Below, one piece after another: positions 17,632 to 27,299 of a stretch of 64,000 nucleotides of DNA (the stretch's first letter is position 1; every line of letters starts with the position of its first letter). The stretch is taken from NCBI RefSeq assembly GCF_029542085.1, contig NZ_CP107036.1, positions 3,596,001 to 3,660,000 of the forward strand. The letters are read 5' to 3'. The notes beneath the pieces were generated by a model. That model was not told where the DNA came from, did not search any database, and was given only the letters and a program-made list of their open reading frames with translations. Source of the stretch: Sphingobacterium sp. ML3W. GTDB lineage: Bacteria; Bacteroidota; Bacteroidia; Sphingobacteriales; Sphingobacteriaceae. The translations under genes and the position numbers were made by a program.

Positions 17632-19221
17632 TTAGTTAATGCCGTGCATCATCTTCTTCAGAATAGGATTGAAAACGATCAATAATAATGCAGTTACAGC
17701 TGGAACGATAGCAAAGATCATGAAGAAATAAGACATCGAATGCTCCGCTGTAATTTTATCAATATAGGAACCTAAAAATCCACCAATAAAATTAGCGATG
17801 GCCGAAGCACAGAACCAACAGCCAAAAAGTAAGCCTAAAAACTTCTTTGGAGAGAGTTTACTAACATAAGAAAGTCCTACGGGTGACAGACAAAGTTCTC
17901 CCGCTGAGTGGAAGAAATAAGCGATAACAAGCCATATCATACTAACTGAAGCTGTTTTTGCCCCCTGCGGAATATCATTTGCACCGTAAGCCAAGGCCGC
18001 AAAACCAATACCGACCAAGATCAAACCCATAGCGAATTTTACAGGTCCCGAAGGATTCCATATTTTTTCCCAGAATTTACTGAAAGACGATGCTAGCGAA
18101 ATAATAAAAAATGCATTTAATATCTGGAACCAAGAAGCGCCAACCTCCGAGCCTGTTATACCGATCTCACGAAATACTTTCCATAAGCCCAAACACCAGA
18201 TAATACCAAAGGAAATCGCTGTAAACAAAATTGTCAATGGATATTGCTTATAGATCTTTCTTGCCAGAGCAGTCAATACAATAGTTACAATAACAATGGG
18301 AACAATCGTTAGGATAGTATCAATCCATTTAAAGGCCACTGCTGAGTCCCCCGAAAGTACGCGCTGTGTATAATCTTTGGCAAAAATAGACATTGAACCT
18401 CCGGCTTGCTCAAAAGATAAAAAGAATACCACACTGGCAAGCATGAATATTGTGACGACAATAAGACGGTCTCTAACGACATGACCAGGTATGACCTCAT
18501 CAACCTCTTCTTTATTTTTGACTTTCTCATCGTGATAAGCCTGTAAAGCTTTGGGAGTATCGCCGATAATTCCGAATATTTTCTGACCAAAATAGAATTG
18601 TAACATTCCAAAAAACATGAAAACGCCTGCTAAACCAAATCCATAGTGCCAACCGATCTTCTCACCGATATAACCACACAAAAGCATTCCCAAAAATGAA
18701 CCAGCATTGATACCCATATAGAAAATCGTGTAACCAGCATCTTTCTTCGCACTTTTATCTGGATATAGATTTCCAACCATTGAGGAGATATTCGGTTTGA
18801 ACATCCCATTTCCCAAGATCATCAAGAGTAGACCTAAGAAAAAGAAGCCTGAATTGACGGCCTCAAAAGCCATGGATAGGTGACCCAGCGTCATAATCAA
18901 TGCACCGATCAAGATAGCCTTCTTAAAACCGGTCAATTTATCCGCAATCATACCACCGATCAGCGGAGTCAAATAAACAAAACCTGTATATAAACCATAT
19001 AACTTCATTGCGCGTTCATTGCTCCATTCCCATCCCCCATCAGCGATAGTACTGATTAAAAACAAGGTCAATAGCGCCCGCATTCCATAATAACTAAAAC
19101 GCTCCCACATTTCCGTAAAGAACAGCACAAATAATCCGGCAGGATGCCCATTTACCATCTTGTCATCTATCCCCTGCTTGGCCAGATGTGCTACAAGAAC
19201 TTGATCTTTTTCTTGATTCAT
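17632..19221 (-). CDS. POT family proton-coupled oligopeptide transporter (copy 3)
   Basis: 529-residue POT/PTR transporter of the inner membrane. Motif TEMWERFSYYGMRALL lies near residue 37, with GNGMFKPNISSMVGNLYPD and GELCLSPVGLSYVSKLSP further on. It closely resembles the next gene on the same strand: the N-terminal HPAGLFVLFFTEMW and the central FEQAGGSMSIFAK are almost shared, so the two arose by tandem duplication. The intergene gap is about 80 bases without a clear terminator, so the pair may be cotranscribed. Confidence 0.93.
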   Translation of the reverse strand: MNQEKDQVLVAHLAKQGIDDKMVNGHPAGLFVLFFTEMWERFSYYGMRALLTLFLISTIADGGWEWSNERAMKLYGLYTGFVYLTPLIGGMIADKLTGFKKAILIGALIMTLGHLSMAFEAVNSGFFFLGLLLMILGNGMFKPNISSMVGNLYPDKSAKKDAGYTIFYMGINAGSFLGMLLCGYIGEKIGWHYGFGLAGVFMFFGMLQFYFGQKIFGIIGDTPKALQAYHDEKVKNKEEVDEVIPGHVVRDRLIVVTIFMLASVVFFLSFEQAGGSMSIFAKDYTQRVLSGDSAVAFKWIDTILTIVPIVIVTIVLTALARKIYKQYPLTILFTAISFGIIWCLGLWKVFREIGITGSEVGASWFQILNAFFIISLASSFSKFWEKIWNPSGPVKFAMGLILVGIGFAALAYGANDIPQGAKTASVSMIWLVIAYFFHSAGELCLSPVGLSYVSKLSPKKFLGLLFGCWFCASAIANFIGGFLGSYIDKITAEHSMSYFFMIFAIVPAVTALLLIVFNPILKKMMHGIN

Positions 19222-19304
19222 ATAATTTCAATAATTGTTTTATAACTCAGGTTTTGTTTTTAATTTGATAAAAATCGCATGAAGATACACTATTTTTCTA
19301 TGAA

Positions 19305-20879
19305 TTAATCAATCCCATGCATCATCTTTTTTATTTTTTTATTACCAAGCAGTAGAAATACTGCCGCTATCATAGGTATCACGGTAAACACAGCAAAGAA
19401 AAAAGACATGGAGTGTGATTCGGTAATCTTATCAATGTAAGAACCAATAAACCCACCAATAAAATTAGCGATGGCGTTGGCACAAAACCAAAAACCAAAT
19501 AACAGTCCCAAGAATTTCTTTGGCGACAATTTACTCACATAAGACAAACCCACGGGGCCGATGCAAAGCTCACCCACTGTATGAAAAAAGTAAGCGAGCA
19601 CTAGCCAGATCATACTGACCGAAGCCGTCTTTGCCCCTGTTGGAATCTCTGCACTCCCTATTGCTAAGGCCGCAAACCCAACACCGACCAAGGTTAAGCC
19701 CATCGCGAACTTAATCGGTCCGGAAGGGTTCCATACACGCTCCCAGATCTTACTGAATGAAGTTGCCAAAGTAATGATAAAGAAAGAATTGAGCATGGGA
19801 AACCAGGACACGGTCACTTCCGAATTCATGCCATGATATTCACGGTACACCTTCCATAGGCACAACGACCAAATAATCACAAATGAGACGCTGGAAAAGA
19901 GTATGATTAAGGGGTATTTACGGATTATTTTCTTCGCCAATACCAACAGTACTCCGGTAATCACAACAATAGGTACGATAGTTAACGCGAAATCTGCCCA
20001 TTTAAAAATTGTGGCAACATCTCCGCTCAGTACACGCTGGGTATAATTTTTGGCGAATATGGTCATCGAACCTCCGGCCTGTTCAAAAGCTAAATGGAAT
20101 ACAATACTTGAGAACATAAAAATCGCGATGACCAATAGCCGATCACGAACAATATGCCTTGGGTGTTCATCGTCCCGATTCAATTTTTCCGAAACCGTGT
20201 TTTCTTTTTCAGGCGTATCTCCTATTTTCCCAAAAATACGTTGTGCAAAGTAAAACTGCAACATGCCCAGAAACATAAATATACCGGCAAGTCCAAAACC
20301 ATAATGCCAGCCTATTTTCTCGCCAATATAACCGCACAGCATCATGCCCAAAAAGGCACCACCATTGATCCCCATATAGAAAATCGTATATCCGGCATCC
20401 TTTTTACCACCCTTATCAGGATATAGTTTACCAACCATAGAAGATATATTAGGCTTGAACAAACCATTTCCCAGAACAATAAGGATCAATCCAGCCAAAA
20501 AGAAATTTTTATTAAATCCCTCCATAGCCATCGAAATATGGCCTAGGGTCATGATGATCGCCCCTACCATGATAGACTTTTTATATCCTGTCAGACGATC
20601 CGCGATAATTCCACCGAATAAAGGCGTTAAAAAGACCATCCCCGTATACAGACCGTACAACTTCATAGCTTCCGAATTTGTCCAGCCCCAGCCATGTTGC
20701 GCAATCGTCGAAACCAGAAAGTTTACCAATAGCGCACGCATGCCATAGTAACTAAAACGTTCCCACATCTCCGTAAAAAACAAGACAAATAATCCTGCGG
20801 GATGCCCTTTCACCAATACTCGTTCAGCCCCCACTTGATTTAAGTGAGATTCCAGAACAGCATCTTTTTCAAAATTCAT
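19305..20879 (-). CDS. POT family proton-coupled oligopeptide transporter (copy 4)
   Basis: 524-residue POT/PTR transporter and close paralogue of the adjacent copy 3. Motif TEMWERFSYYGMRALL is identical, and GNGLFKPNISSMVGKLYPD and GELCIGPVGLSYVSKLSP are near-identical. The divergent parts are the central loop (PEKENTVSEKLNRDDEHP) and the C-terminal tail (LLLGNKKIKKMMHG). Predicted peptide:H+ symporter. First gene of the tandem pair; upstream is about 240 bases with no gene before the terminator of the next unit. Confidence 0.93.
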   Translation of the reverse strand: MNFEKDAVLESHLNQVGAERVLVKGHPAGLFVLFFTEMWERFSYYGMRALLVNFLVSTIAQHGWGWTNSEAMKLYGLYTGMVFLTPLFGGIIADRLTGYKKSIMVGAIIMTLGHISMAMEGFNKNFFLAGLILIVLGNGLFKPNISSMVGKLYPDKGGKKDAGYTIFYMGINGGAFLGMMLCGYIGEKIGWHYGFGLAGIFMFLGMLQFYFAQRIFGKIGDTPEKENTVSEKLNRDDEHPRHIVRDRLLVIAIFMFSSIVFHLAFEQAGGSMTIFAKNYTQRVLSGDVATIFKWADFALTIVPIVVITGVLLVLAKKIIRKYPLIILFSSVSFVIIWSLCLWKVYREYHGMNSEVTVSWFPMLNSFFIITLATSFSKIWERVWNPSGPIKFAMGLTLVGVGFAALAIGSAEIPTGAKTASVSMIWLVLAYFFHTVGELCIGPVGLSYVSKLSPKKFLGLLFGFWFCANAIANFIGGFIGSYIDKITESHSMSFFFAVFTVIPMIAAVFLLLGNKKIKKMMHGID

Positions 20880-21069
20880 GTTTTTCTAATCGTTATTTTT
20901 CAATATCAGGTAGTGTGATTTCAATTTATCCATTGCTATCCAGACCAGATCGTCCTATATTCATAGGTCACCAAAGAAGGTGCTGCAATCAAATCGGTTG
21001 ACAAAATAAATATGGACAAAATTTAGATTTACTTCAATAGGATATCTCCTACCGATTAAATTCTCGGTT

Positions 21070-21113
21070 AAAAACAAAGTTCTTCCCAATAGTATGAAAA
21101 GAACTTTGTTTAT
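21070..21113 (-). terminator. Terminator after the Tat-exported isomerase operon
   Basis: Perfect 13-bp stem AAACAAAGTTCTT / AAGAACTTTGTTT. It lies just past the stop of the minus-strand isomerase gene and so ends the four-gene operon that starts at 25417. Confidence 0.8.
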
Positions 21114-21124
21114 ATACTTTTATA

Positions 21125-22015
21125 TTAGATCAATGGACGCAAGCGCTCCAATAATTTTTTAGTTGCGAAGATTCCTTCCTCTTCACTCAATTTACTTCCT
21201 TCGTACTCAATCCCAACATAGCCTTTGAATTTCGCCTTTTTCACGATTTTTAACATACGATCATAGTCAATTTGAGTTTCATTACCATTCGCATCAAAAT
21301 CATGTGTTTTCGCGCTTACACCATGCGCATAAGGCATTAAGTCTGTCACACCTTGATAACGGTCATATTCATAAAAATTACCCAAATCAGGTAAGCTTCC
21401 ACAATATTTGCTTCCCACAGCTTTCAGAGTTTTAGCCAACCAGTCACCATGCGAGGAAATACCACCATGATTTTCAACGATAATACTGATACCTGCTTTC
21501 TTTCCGATATCAGACAACGCTGTCAAGCTTTCCACCACACGTTTGCTGACTTCATCAGGTGTACCTTTACCAGCTGCATTGACGCGGATGGCATGGCAAC
21601 CTAAAAAGTTAGCCGCAGAAATCCATTTATAGTGATTTTGTACAGCCTGTTTTCTTTTAGTTTCATCTTCGTCACCAAGATTTCCCTCACCATCAACCAT
21701 TATTAACACATTCCTTACACCATTATCTTTTGCACGCATGTTCAGCTCAGTCAGGTAATTGTTATCATTAGCCTTGTCTTTAAAGAATTGATTCACATAC
21801 TCTACACCATAGATACCATATTTTTTTGCAGCTATAACCGGGAAATCCAAATTGTTCAGATCACCTTTAAATAAAGTTTTATGCAATGACCATTCAGCCA
21901 AGGAAATGTCAAACCAGTCTTTCTTTGCTACAGCAAAGCTCTCCAACGATGGCGCCAATGCTACACCAGCAGAGGCTAATGCAAGGTTTTTAAGAAAATC
22001 TCTTCTAGAATTCAT
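21125..22015 (-). CDS. Tat-exported sugar phosphate isomerase/epimerase-like protein
   Basis: 296-residue xylose-isomerase-like TIM barrel (AP endonuclease 2 superfamily). The N-terminus MNSRRDFLKNLALASAG is a twin-arginine signal, so the protein should act in the periplasm. Likely metal ligands are the glutamate in IIVENHGGIS, the aspartate in SLPDLGNF, the histidine in AKTHDFD and the glutamate in VGIEYEG. Substrate cannot be deduced; relatives act on sugars, inositols or glucoside-type compounds. It is the last gene of an operon behind a LutA-like gene. Confidence 0.83.
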   Translation of the reverse strand: MNSRRDFLKNLALASAGVALAPSLESFAVAKKDWFDISLAEWSLHKTLFKGDLNNLDFPVIAAKKYGIYGVEYVNQFFKDKANDNNYLTELNMRAKDNGVRNVLIMVDGEGNLGDEDETKRKQAVQNHYKWISAANFLGCHAIRVNAAGKGTPDEVSKRVVESLTALSDIGKKAGISIIVENHGGISSHGDWLAKTLKAVGSKYCGSLPDLGNFYEYDRYQGVTDLMPYAHGVSAKTHDFDANGNETQIDYDRMLKIVKKAKFKGYVGIEYEGSKLSEEEGIFATKKLLERLRPLI

Positions 22016-22039
22016 GTGTTTAGATTTAAAGTGTGTTAT

Positions 22040-22768
22040 TTATATATTTCCCCAACCAGTAGTCAGTACATCCACGAGATGCATGGTCTGGATGGGTAAA
22101 TTATGTTTATCAATATACGCTTGCAGTTGCAACAAGCAAGACGAATCTGTCGAAATTATATAATCAGCATTCAATGCCATGGCATTCCTGACTTTCTGTT
22201 CCGCCATGGCGGCCGATATCCCCTCAAACTTGACAGCAAAACTTCCACCAAAACCGCAACAGGTTTCACTATCTTTTACTTCTACCATTTCCAATCCCAG
22301 CACCTTGCTCAACAGTTTTCTCGGTTCATCCTTGATCTTGCACTCGCGCAGGGCTGAACAAGAGTCATGATATACTCCAACACCTTCCAACTCAGCACCA
22401 AAATAATCCTTTTTCAATACATTGACCAAGAAATCGGAAACCTCTATGACCTGTTGTTGTATTTTATGACATTGGTGGGAATCTGCAGAATTTGCGAACA
22501 GATCGCTATAACCATTTCTGACCATACCGGTACAGGAGGCCGAAGGAGAAATAATGACATGGTCTCCCGAAAAATCTTCTAAAAACTTCTTTCCTACCTG
22601 CTTCGCATCGTCCCAAAAACCGGCATTATAAGCTGGTTGCCCACAGCAAGTCTGATCAGGATTATAACTCACCTCACAACCCACTTTCTCCAATAAACGG
22701 ATCGTGTTAAAAGCGGTTTCTGGATAAAGCTGATCTATAAAACAAGGAACAAAAAGTTCTACCTTCAT
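22040..22768 (-). CDS. LutA/LldE-like (Fe-S)-binding protein
   Basis: 242 residues starting at the ATG at 22768 (MKVELFVPCFIDQLYP). The frame runs back to a TTG five codons earlier, which I do not favour. Two CCG domains are visible: PDQTCCGQPAYNAG near residue 40 and DSETCCGFGGSF near residue 185. These match LutA (also called LldE), a subunit of the L-lactate oxidation complex LutABC. LutB and LutC are not next to it. The neighbours are a UMF1 transporter and a Tat-exported isomerase, so this copy may serve a different oxidation. Confidence 0.82.
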   Translation of the reverse strand: MKVELFVPCFIDQLYPETAFNTIRLLEKVGCEVSYNPDQTCCGQPAYNAGFWDDAKQVGKKFLEDFSGDHVIISPSASCTGMVRNGYSDLFANSADSHQCHKIQQQVIEVSDFLVNVLKKDYFGAELEGVGVYHDSCSALRECKIKDEPRKLLSKVLGLEMVEVKDSETCCGFGGSFAVKFEGISAAMAEQKVRNAMALNADYIISTDSSCLLQLQAYIDKHNLPIQTMHLVDVLTTGWGNI

Positions 22769-22788
22769 ATTTAATTCAATCAATAAAA

Positions 22789-24087
22789 TTAAGATTTATT
22801 GGATATTAATATCCGAACCAAAAGTAACAATCCAATTACAAAAAATAAAGAAAGTACCAATGCAGAATAGCGAATATTGTGTGTAATCTGTTCTATCAGG
22901 CCAAAGGAGAACAAGCCTATGACGATAGCCACCTTTTCTGTAACATCATAAAAAGAGAAAAAAGCCGTCGTATCCTTAATATCCGTTGGGATCAATTTGG
23001 AATAGGTTGACCGCGATAAAGATTGAATTCCGCCCATAACCAAACCGACTAATGCGGCAATAATATAAAACTGCATTGCTGTAGACAAGTAGAATGCAGC
23101 GATACAGATTGCAATCCAGATCATCACAACGACGATCAGCACCTTAATATTTCCAAAAAGCTTGGATAGGTACGACATCAAAAATGCGCCTAAGATCGCG
23201 ACAAGTTGAATTAAAAGAATTGTAGCAATTAATCGCTCAGCCCCTAGATGAAGAATTTTCTCTCCAAACGAGGATGCGACAATCATCAATGTCTGTACCC
23301 CGATCGCGTAGAAGAAAAAAGCGGGTAGAAACTGTTTTATTTCGGGTATACCTTTAATTTTATGGATCACATGGCTAAATTCATCCCGCACATTCTGTAC
23401 AAAGCTTTTACCAATATTATTGCCTGTGGCTTCAATTTTAGGTAAATATTTAAATGGAATCATGGAAAAGCCCAACCACCACAGTCCCACCATCAGAAAA
23501 GATATCCGGGCAGGCAAAGATGGATCGATAATACCAAACCACTCCGGTTTCAAAACCACGATAAAACAAAGTATCTGTAAGGTCACACAACCGATATAAC
23601 CAAAAGCAAACCCCTGCGCACTCACCCGATCCTGTTGATCTACAGTTGCTAACAGCGGCAAGTAGGAATTATTGAACAACACCCCACCGATATAACCCAT
23701 TGCGGCCAAAGCAAAACAGATAATACCGACCTCCAAGGTATCGAGTTTGAAGAAAAACAGGCACATACATGAAATTGCTCCCACATAAGTAAAGAATTTC
23801 ATAATCGGTTTTTTCAATCCTTTGGCATCTGCATACGATGATATAAAAGGCAAAGAAAATGACATCAACAAATAAGCAGCAGCCAGAGCAAAATTAGAAA
23901 GCGCAGTATTGACAATCTTCAAACCAAAGAAATTAACAACATCACCATGTTCCTTTGTCGTTGTAATTGCGGTATAGTATACGGGGAAAATGGTCGAAGT
24001 AATCACGAGGTTGTAAGCGGAATTGGCCCAATCAAACATCGCCCATGAACGAATCAGTTTTTTATTGTTTTTTACAATTGCTTCCAT
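22789..24087 (-). CDS. UMF1 family MFS transporter
   Basis: 432-residue inner-membrane protein with about 12 hydrophobic segments. The N-terminal RSWAMFDWANSAYNLVI is the hallmark of the UMF1 (Atg22-like) branch of the major facilitator superfamily. GGIQSLSRSTYSKLIP near residue 350 is also typical. The substrate is unknown; eukaryotic Atg22 exports amino acids from vacuoles. It lies 10 bases downstream of the carboxypeptidase gene and about 20 bases upstream of the LutA-like gene, so it is inside the same operon. Confidence 0.85.
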   Translation of the reverse strand: MEAIVKNNKKLIRSWAMFDWANSAYNLVITSTIFPVYYTAITTTKEHGDVVNFFGLKIVNTALSNFALAAAYLLMSFSLPFISSYADAKGLKKPIMKFFTYVGAISCMCLFFFKLDTLEVGIICFALAAMGYIGGVLFNNSYLPLLATVDQQDRVSAQGFAFGYIGCVTLQILCFIVVLKPEWFGIIDPSLPARISFLMVGLWWLGFSMIPFKYLPKIEATGNNIGKSFVQNVRDEFSHVIHKIKGIPEIKQFLPAFFFYAIGVQTLMIVASSFGEKILHLGAERLIATILLIQLVAILGAFLMSYLSKLFGNIKVLIVVVMIWIAICIAAFYLSTAMQFYIIAALVGLVMGGIQSLSRSTYSKLIPTDIKDTTAFFSFYDVTEKVAIVIGLFSFGLIEQITHNIRYSALVLSLFFVIGLLLLVRILISNKS

Positions 24088-24097
24088 TTAAATTGGC

Positions 24098-25417
24098 TTA
24101 ATAAGTTTGACGAATATAAGTAATTATTTTAGCCATTTCTTTACGAATTACACTCGCGCGATCATCAATATAATTATTATTCATAAAAGAGAAAGCAAGC
24201 CGTCTTCCAGATCTTGTGACCAGATAACCACTCTGGTTATAGACAGACGTAATTGTTCCGGTCTTTGCGAAAACAAAAGGTTCGCCCTGGTCTTTACCAT
24301 AGGTTCTTTTCAACGTGCCATCTATCCCTCCGGCAGGAAATAGCCGAAAACGCACCTTTTCGTCTGGTATCTTATTTTTCAAAAGCACCAGCAGATCCAC
24401 ATTATTCTGTGGCGTGACTTTGTTATAGGAAGACAATCCCGATCCATCAAAAATCGCTACTTCATTCGAAAAAAACTTATAGACCTTATTTTTCATCCAA
24501 TCCCGAACCAAATAAGTATCAAATTGACCATACTGCTTCCAAGAACACATCATCAAAAATTGTTCAGCGATAAAATTATCACTTGGCAACATCATCTCTC
24601 GGATCAGATTTTTGGTTTCTCCTGAATACAATATTTTTGTATCATTGGGCTTTTTATAGGTTATTAGATTTACTTTTTTGCCAAGTGTGTCTGACAGTAA
24701 TTTCACAAATAGACTATCCGAATAGATAAAAGGCACTTCATTTACGTAATCATTTGGCACAGGACGTTTCGACATCCAAAAAACATTGCTCCGAAACGAG
24801 CGGGAAAGTTCAAAATCACCCGTTTTAGGCTCAGGTAAAAAATCCAGGTCTTTCTGAAAAATCCCAGGAGAAGTATTTAAATGATTATACCCTCTTTGAC
24901 GGAAAGTGACGACATTTCCATAAATCGGAAAAGTGCTTATCTCAGGCTGATAGTATGCTTCAAAGTCTTCCATTGCCCAACCGTGGGCGTAGAATTTATT
25001 TTTCATTGTTCCGGGTACAACATAGATCGCTTTGTTCGTTCTTTTCAGAAAATTATAGACCACTCGCGTGTCGAGTCTATTATGCAAAAAGGTCGGATCT
25101 CCCGTTCCCCAGATCAACAGTGAGTCCCCCCTTTCCGCATACTCCAATCCGGGAATGGAGTCACCTAACAGCTCCAGTGCCGCATAGGTTGTGTACATTT
25201 TGGTATTTGAAGCTGGTGTAAAATGCTTATTACCATTGACGTCCAGGACAAACTTATTGGCGTTTAAGTCGTACAGTGAAAATCCATAGAAATGATCATT
25301 TAATATTTTGGATTCCTGAAGCATCCGATAGACGTCTTCAAAATCCTGTGACTTTACAATAAGGGTAGAGAATGGGATAAGCCAAAGCAGCAATATCGTG
25401 CGCAAGAAATTTTTCAT
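24098..25417 (-). CDS. dacB: D-alanyl-D-alanine carboxypeptidase/endopeptidase, PBP4 (S13) type
   Basis: 439 residues from the ATG at 25417, which gives a clear signal peptide (MKNFLRTILLLWLIPFS, cleaved near VKSQ). An upstream in-frame start at 25480 would bury that signal. The penicillin-binding motifs are SNTK in TPASNTKMYT (about residue 65), SYN in DGSGLSSYNKVTP and KTG in VFAKTGTITS. It acts in the periplasm, trimming or cutting peptidoglycan cross-links. First gene of the four-gene minus-strand operon. Confidence 0.88.
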   Translation of the reverse strand: MKNFLRTILLLWLIPFSTLIVKSQDFEDVYRMLQESKILNDHFYGFSLYDLNANKFVLDVNGNKHFTPASNTKMYTTYAALELLGDSIPGLEYAERGDSLLIWGTGDPTFLHNRLDTRVVYNFLKRTNKAIYVVPGTMKNKFYAHGWAMEDFEAYYQPEISTFPIYGNVVTFRQRGYNHLNTSPGIFQKDLDFLPEPKTGDFELSRSFRSNVFWMSKRPVPNDYVNEVPFIYSDSLFVKLLSDTLGKKVNLITYKKPNDTKILYSGETKNLIREMMLPSDNFIAEQFLMMCSWKQYGQFDTYLVRDWMKNKVYKFFSNEVAIFDGSGLSSYNKVTPQNNVDLLVLLKNKIPDEKVRFRLFPAGGIDGTLKRTYGKDQGEPFVFAKTGTITSVYNQSGYLVTRSGRRLAFSFMNNNYIDDRASVIRKEMAKIITYIRQTY

Positions 25418-25490
25418 TGGTTCAAACATACAAAAAAGAGCAACAACTCCTTTTCTCCTATTGCCAAAATTCAGATACAAATCATTTAAA

Positions 25491-25527
25491 ACAGCAAAAG
25501 GAGGAACGAATTTCCTCCTTTTGCTGT
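25491..25527 (-). terminator. Terminator after the SusC/SusD operon
   Basis: Arms ACAGCAAAAGGAGGAA and TTCCTCCTTTTGCTGT around a short loop. It sits 15 to 50 bases past the SusD stop and separates that operon from the carboxypeptidase operon. Confidence 0.8.
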
Positions 25528-25541
25528 CTTTATATCAGGTA

Positions 25542-27266
25542 TTAATAACCGGGGTTTTGCTTTAAGGCGCCACCGCTTCTATCAATTTGTGACTGTGGAA
25601 TTGGCAGATATTCATTTTGAGGCTTAAAGTTTAAGCCTTTGTAACGAGCCATAAAACCGCCTTCAAAATTCGCGTAGCTTTCCAGAACGGTTTTAGCTTC
25701 GCCCCATCTTACTAAATCATAAAACCGGTGTCCTTCCATCGCTAATTCCAGACGACGTTCAAAACGGACAGCTTTACGTGCAAAATTTTGATCAGGGAAA
25801 GTAGGGTAAGGTTTTACATCATACGCTGCAGCGGGAACATCATCTCCTGTTAGTTTTGGAGGTAATTTAGCAGCTCTTTCGCGAATGGCATTGACCGATT
25901 TCAAAGCACCATCCAGATCACCAAGTTCAACCTGGCACTCTGCTGCCATGAGAATAACGTCAGCCAAGCGAATGATATTTACATCCAGATCAGTGATATA
26001 AGCCGCACCAGCTGCCGTGTGTCCACTGTGTAAACTTTTTGGGATCATTGTTTTTATTCCCACAAAAGGCCCTCCTGAACTTACCTCACGGATCCAGGCA
26101 TCTCCCGGCATTACACCATAATCGTAGAAGTGTACACCTCTACGACCTACTGTATAATCCAAACGAGGATCGAAACGTAAGGTAACATCCAGTTTGTAAT
26201 GCGTTTTTACCGAATCACCCGGTTTGTCCACAAGACCAAAGTCAGATTTATACGGATTATTACGGTAAGTATCTAACATTGGTAGACCCTTAGCATCGAC
26301 TTTATAAGCATTTACCAGATCGATTGTTGGTTGATAGAATCCACAACAGCCAACAGGATTGCTCCCGTTCAAACCAGATAACATATCCCCCACATTAGCG
26401 TTATCGCCGCTTCCATCAGGATTGATGGCATGCTTTGCTAACAAAAGCGCCTCTGGTCCATCTTTAGTAAGTACATCGAAATTATTCTGATAAGGCATTG
26501 TACGGATATCTTTACTTCCGATGACATCTTTAAATAAAGCCAAGGCATCAGCATATTTCTTTTGATATAAATACACTTTTCCCAAATAAGCTTGCGCTAT
26601 TCCTTTATCCATACGCCCTGACTGCTTATTGATTTTTGCCTGTGGGAGGTTAGCGATGCCAAATTTCAGGTCATCGATAATTTTAGGAACAACATCATCT
26701 GTGTTTGGTTTTACTTTAGCATCATCGACGGAGGTATTTTCATCGACATAAGCCAAATTTTTAAAAACTCGCCACAGGAAGAAGTAATAATGCGCACGTA
26801 ACACTTTTGCCTCGGCTTCAATTTCCGTTGCTCTGGCAGAGGTAACGGTTTTTCCTCCTGCCTGATCCAATTTTAGTAGGCGCAATGTATTATTTGCACG
26901 TGACACCCCTTCATAATACACTTCCCACATGGTGCTCAGATTATCGTTAGAGCTATTTGGCGTATGGAATTCGATCATATTCATATTGGGCTGATCCGTC
27001 GCCTCAGAGCCTTTATGTGCATTATCGGCCCCTACTTCGCCAAATAACCATTGGCTCGGCGCTGAAGCATAGTTCCCCCAGGTGCCGTTCACATTCCCAT
27101 TCAGGATTCCATAGGCGCCTATTAATGACGCTTCGATCCCTTTCGAATTGATGACCTGGCTCTCAGGCAGCTCACCCTGTGGATCTCTTTCTAGAAAAGA
27201 TTTACCACATGAGCTCAATAACATCAATGATATACCTAGAACTGTAATTATATTTCTTTTTTTCAT
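25542..27266 (-). CDS. SusD/RagB family outer-membrane lipoprotein
   Basis: 574 residues from the ATG at 27266 (MKKRNIITVLG). The lipobox LLSSCGKSF makes it a surface lipoprotein. It has the SusD fold: a helical N-terminal part with tetratricopeptide-like repeats (AKVLRAHYYFFLWRVFKNLA) and a C-terminal RagB region with RFERRLELAMEGHRFYDLVRW. SusD proteins cap a SusC channel and bind the incoming glycan or other nutrient. Its partner is the SusC gene 34 bases upstream. No glycoside hydrolase accompanies the pair, so the substrate is open. Confidence 0.93.
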   Translation of the reverse strand: MKKRNIITVLGISLMLLSSCGKSFLERDPQGELPESQVINSKGIEASLIGAYGILNGNVNGTWGNYASAPSQWLFGEVGADNAHKGSEATDQPNMNMIEFHTPNSSNDNLSTMWEVYYEGVSRANNTLRLLKLDQAGGKTVTSARATEIEAEAKVLRAHYYFFLWRVFKNLAYVDENTSVDDAKVKPNTDDVVPKIIDDLKFGIANLPQAKINKQSGRMDKGIAQAYLGKVYLYQKKYADALALFKDVIGSKDIRTMPYQNNFDVLTKDGPEALLLAKHAINPDGSGDNANVGDMLSGLNGSNPVGCCGFYQPTIDLVNAYKVDAKGLPMLDTYRNNPYKSDFGLVDKPGDSVKTHYKLDVTLRFDPRLDYTVGRRGVHFYDYGVMPGDAWIREVSSGGPFVGIKTMIPKSLHSGHTAAGAAYITDLDVNIIRLADVILMAAECQVELGDLDGALKSVNAIRERAAKLPPKLTGDDVPAAAYDVKPYPTFPDQNFARKAVRFERRLELAMEGHRFYDLVRWGEAKTVLESYANFEGGFMARYKGLNFKPQNEYLPIPQSQIDRSGGALKQNPGY

Positions 27267-27299
27267 TTCAATCAAATTTTATCGTAATTCATTCCGTGC

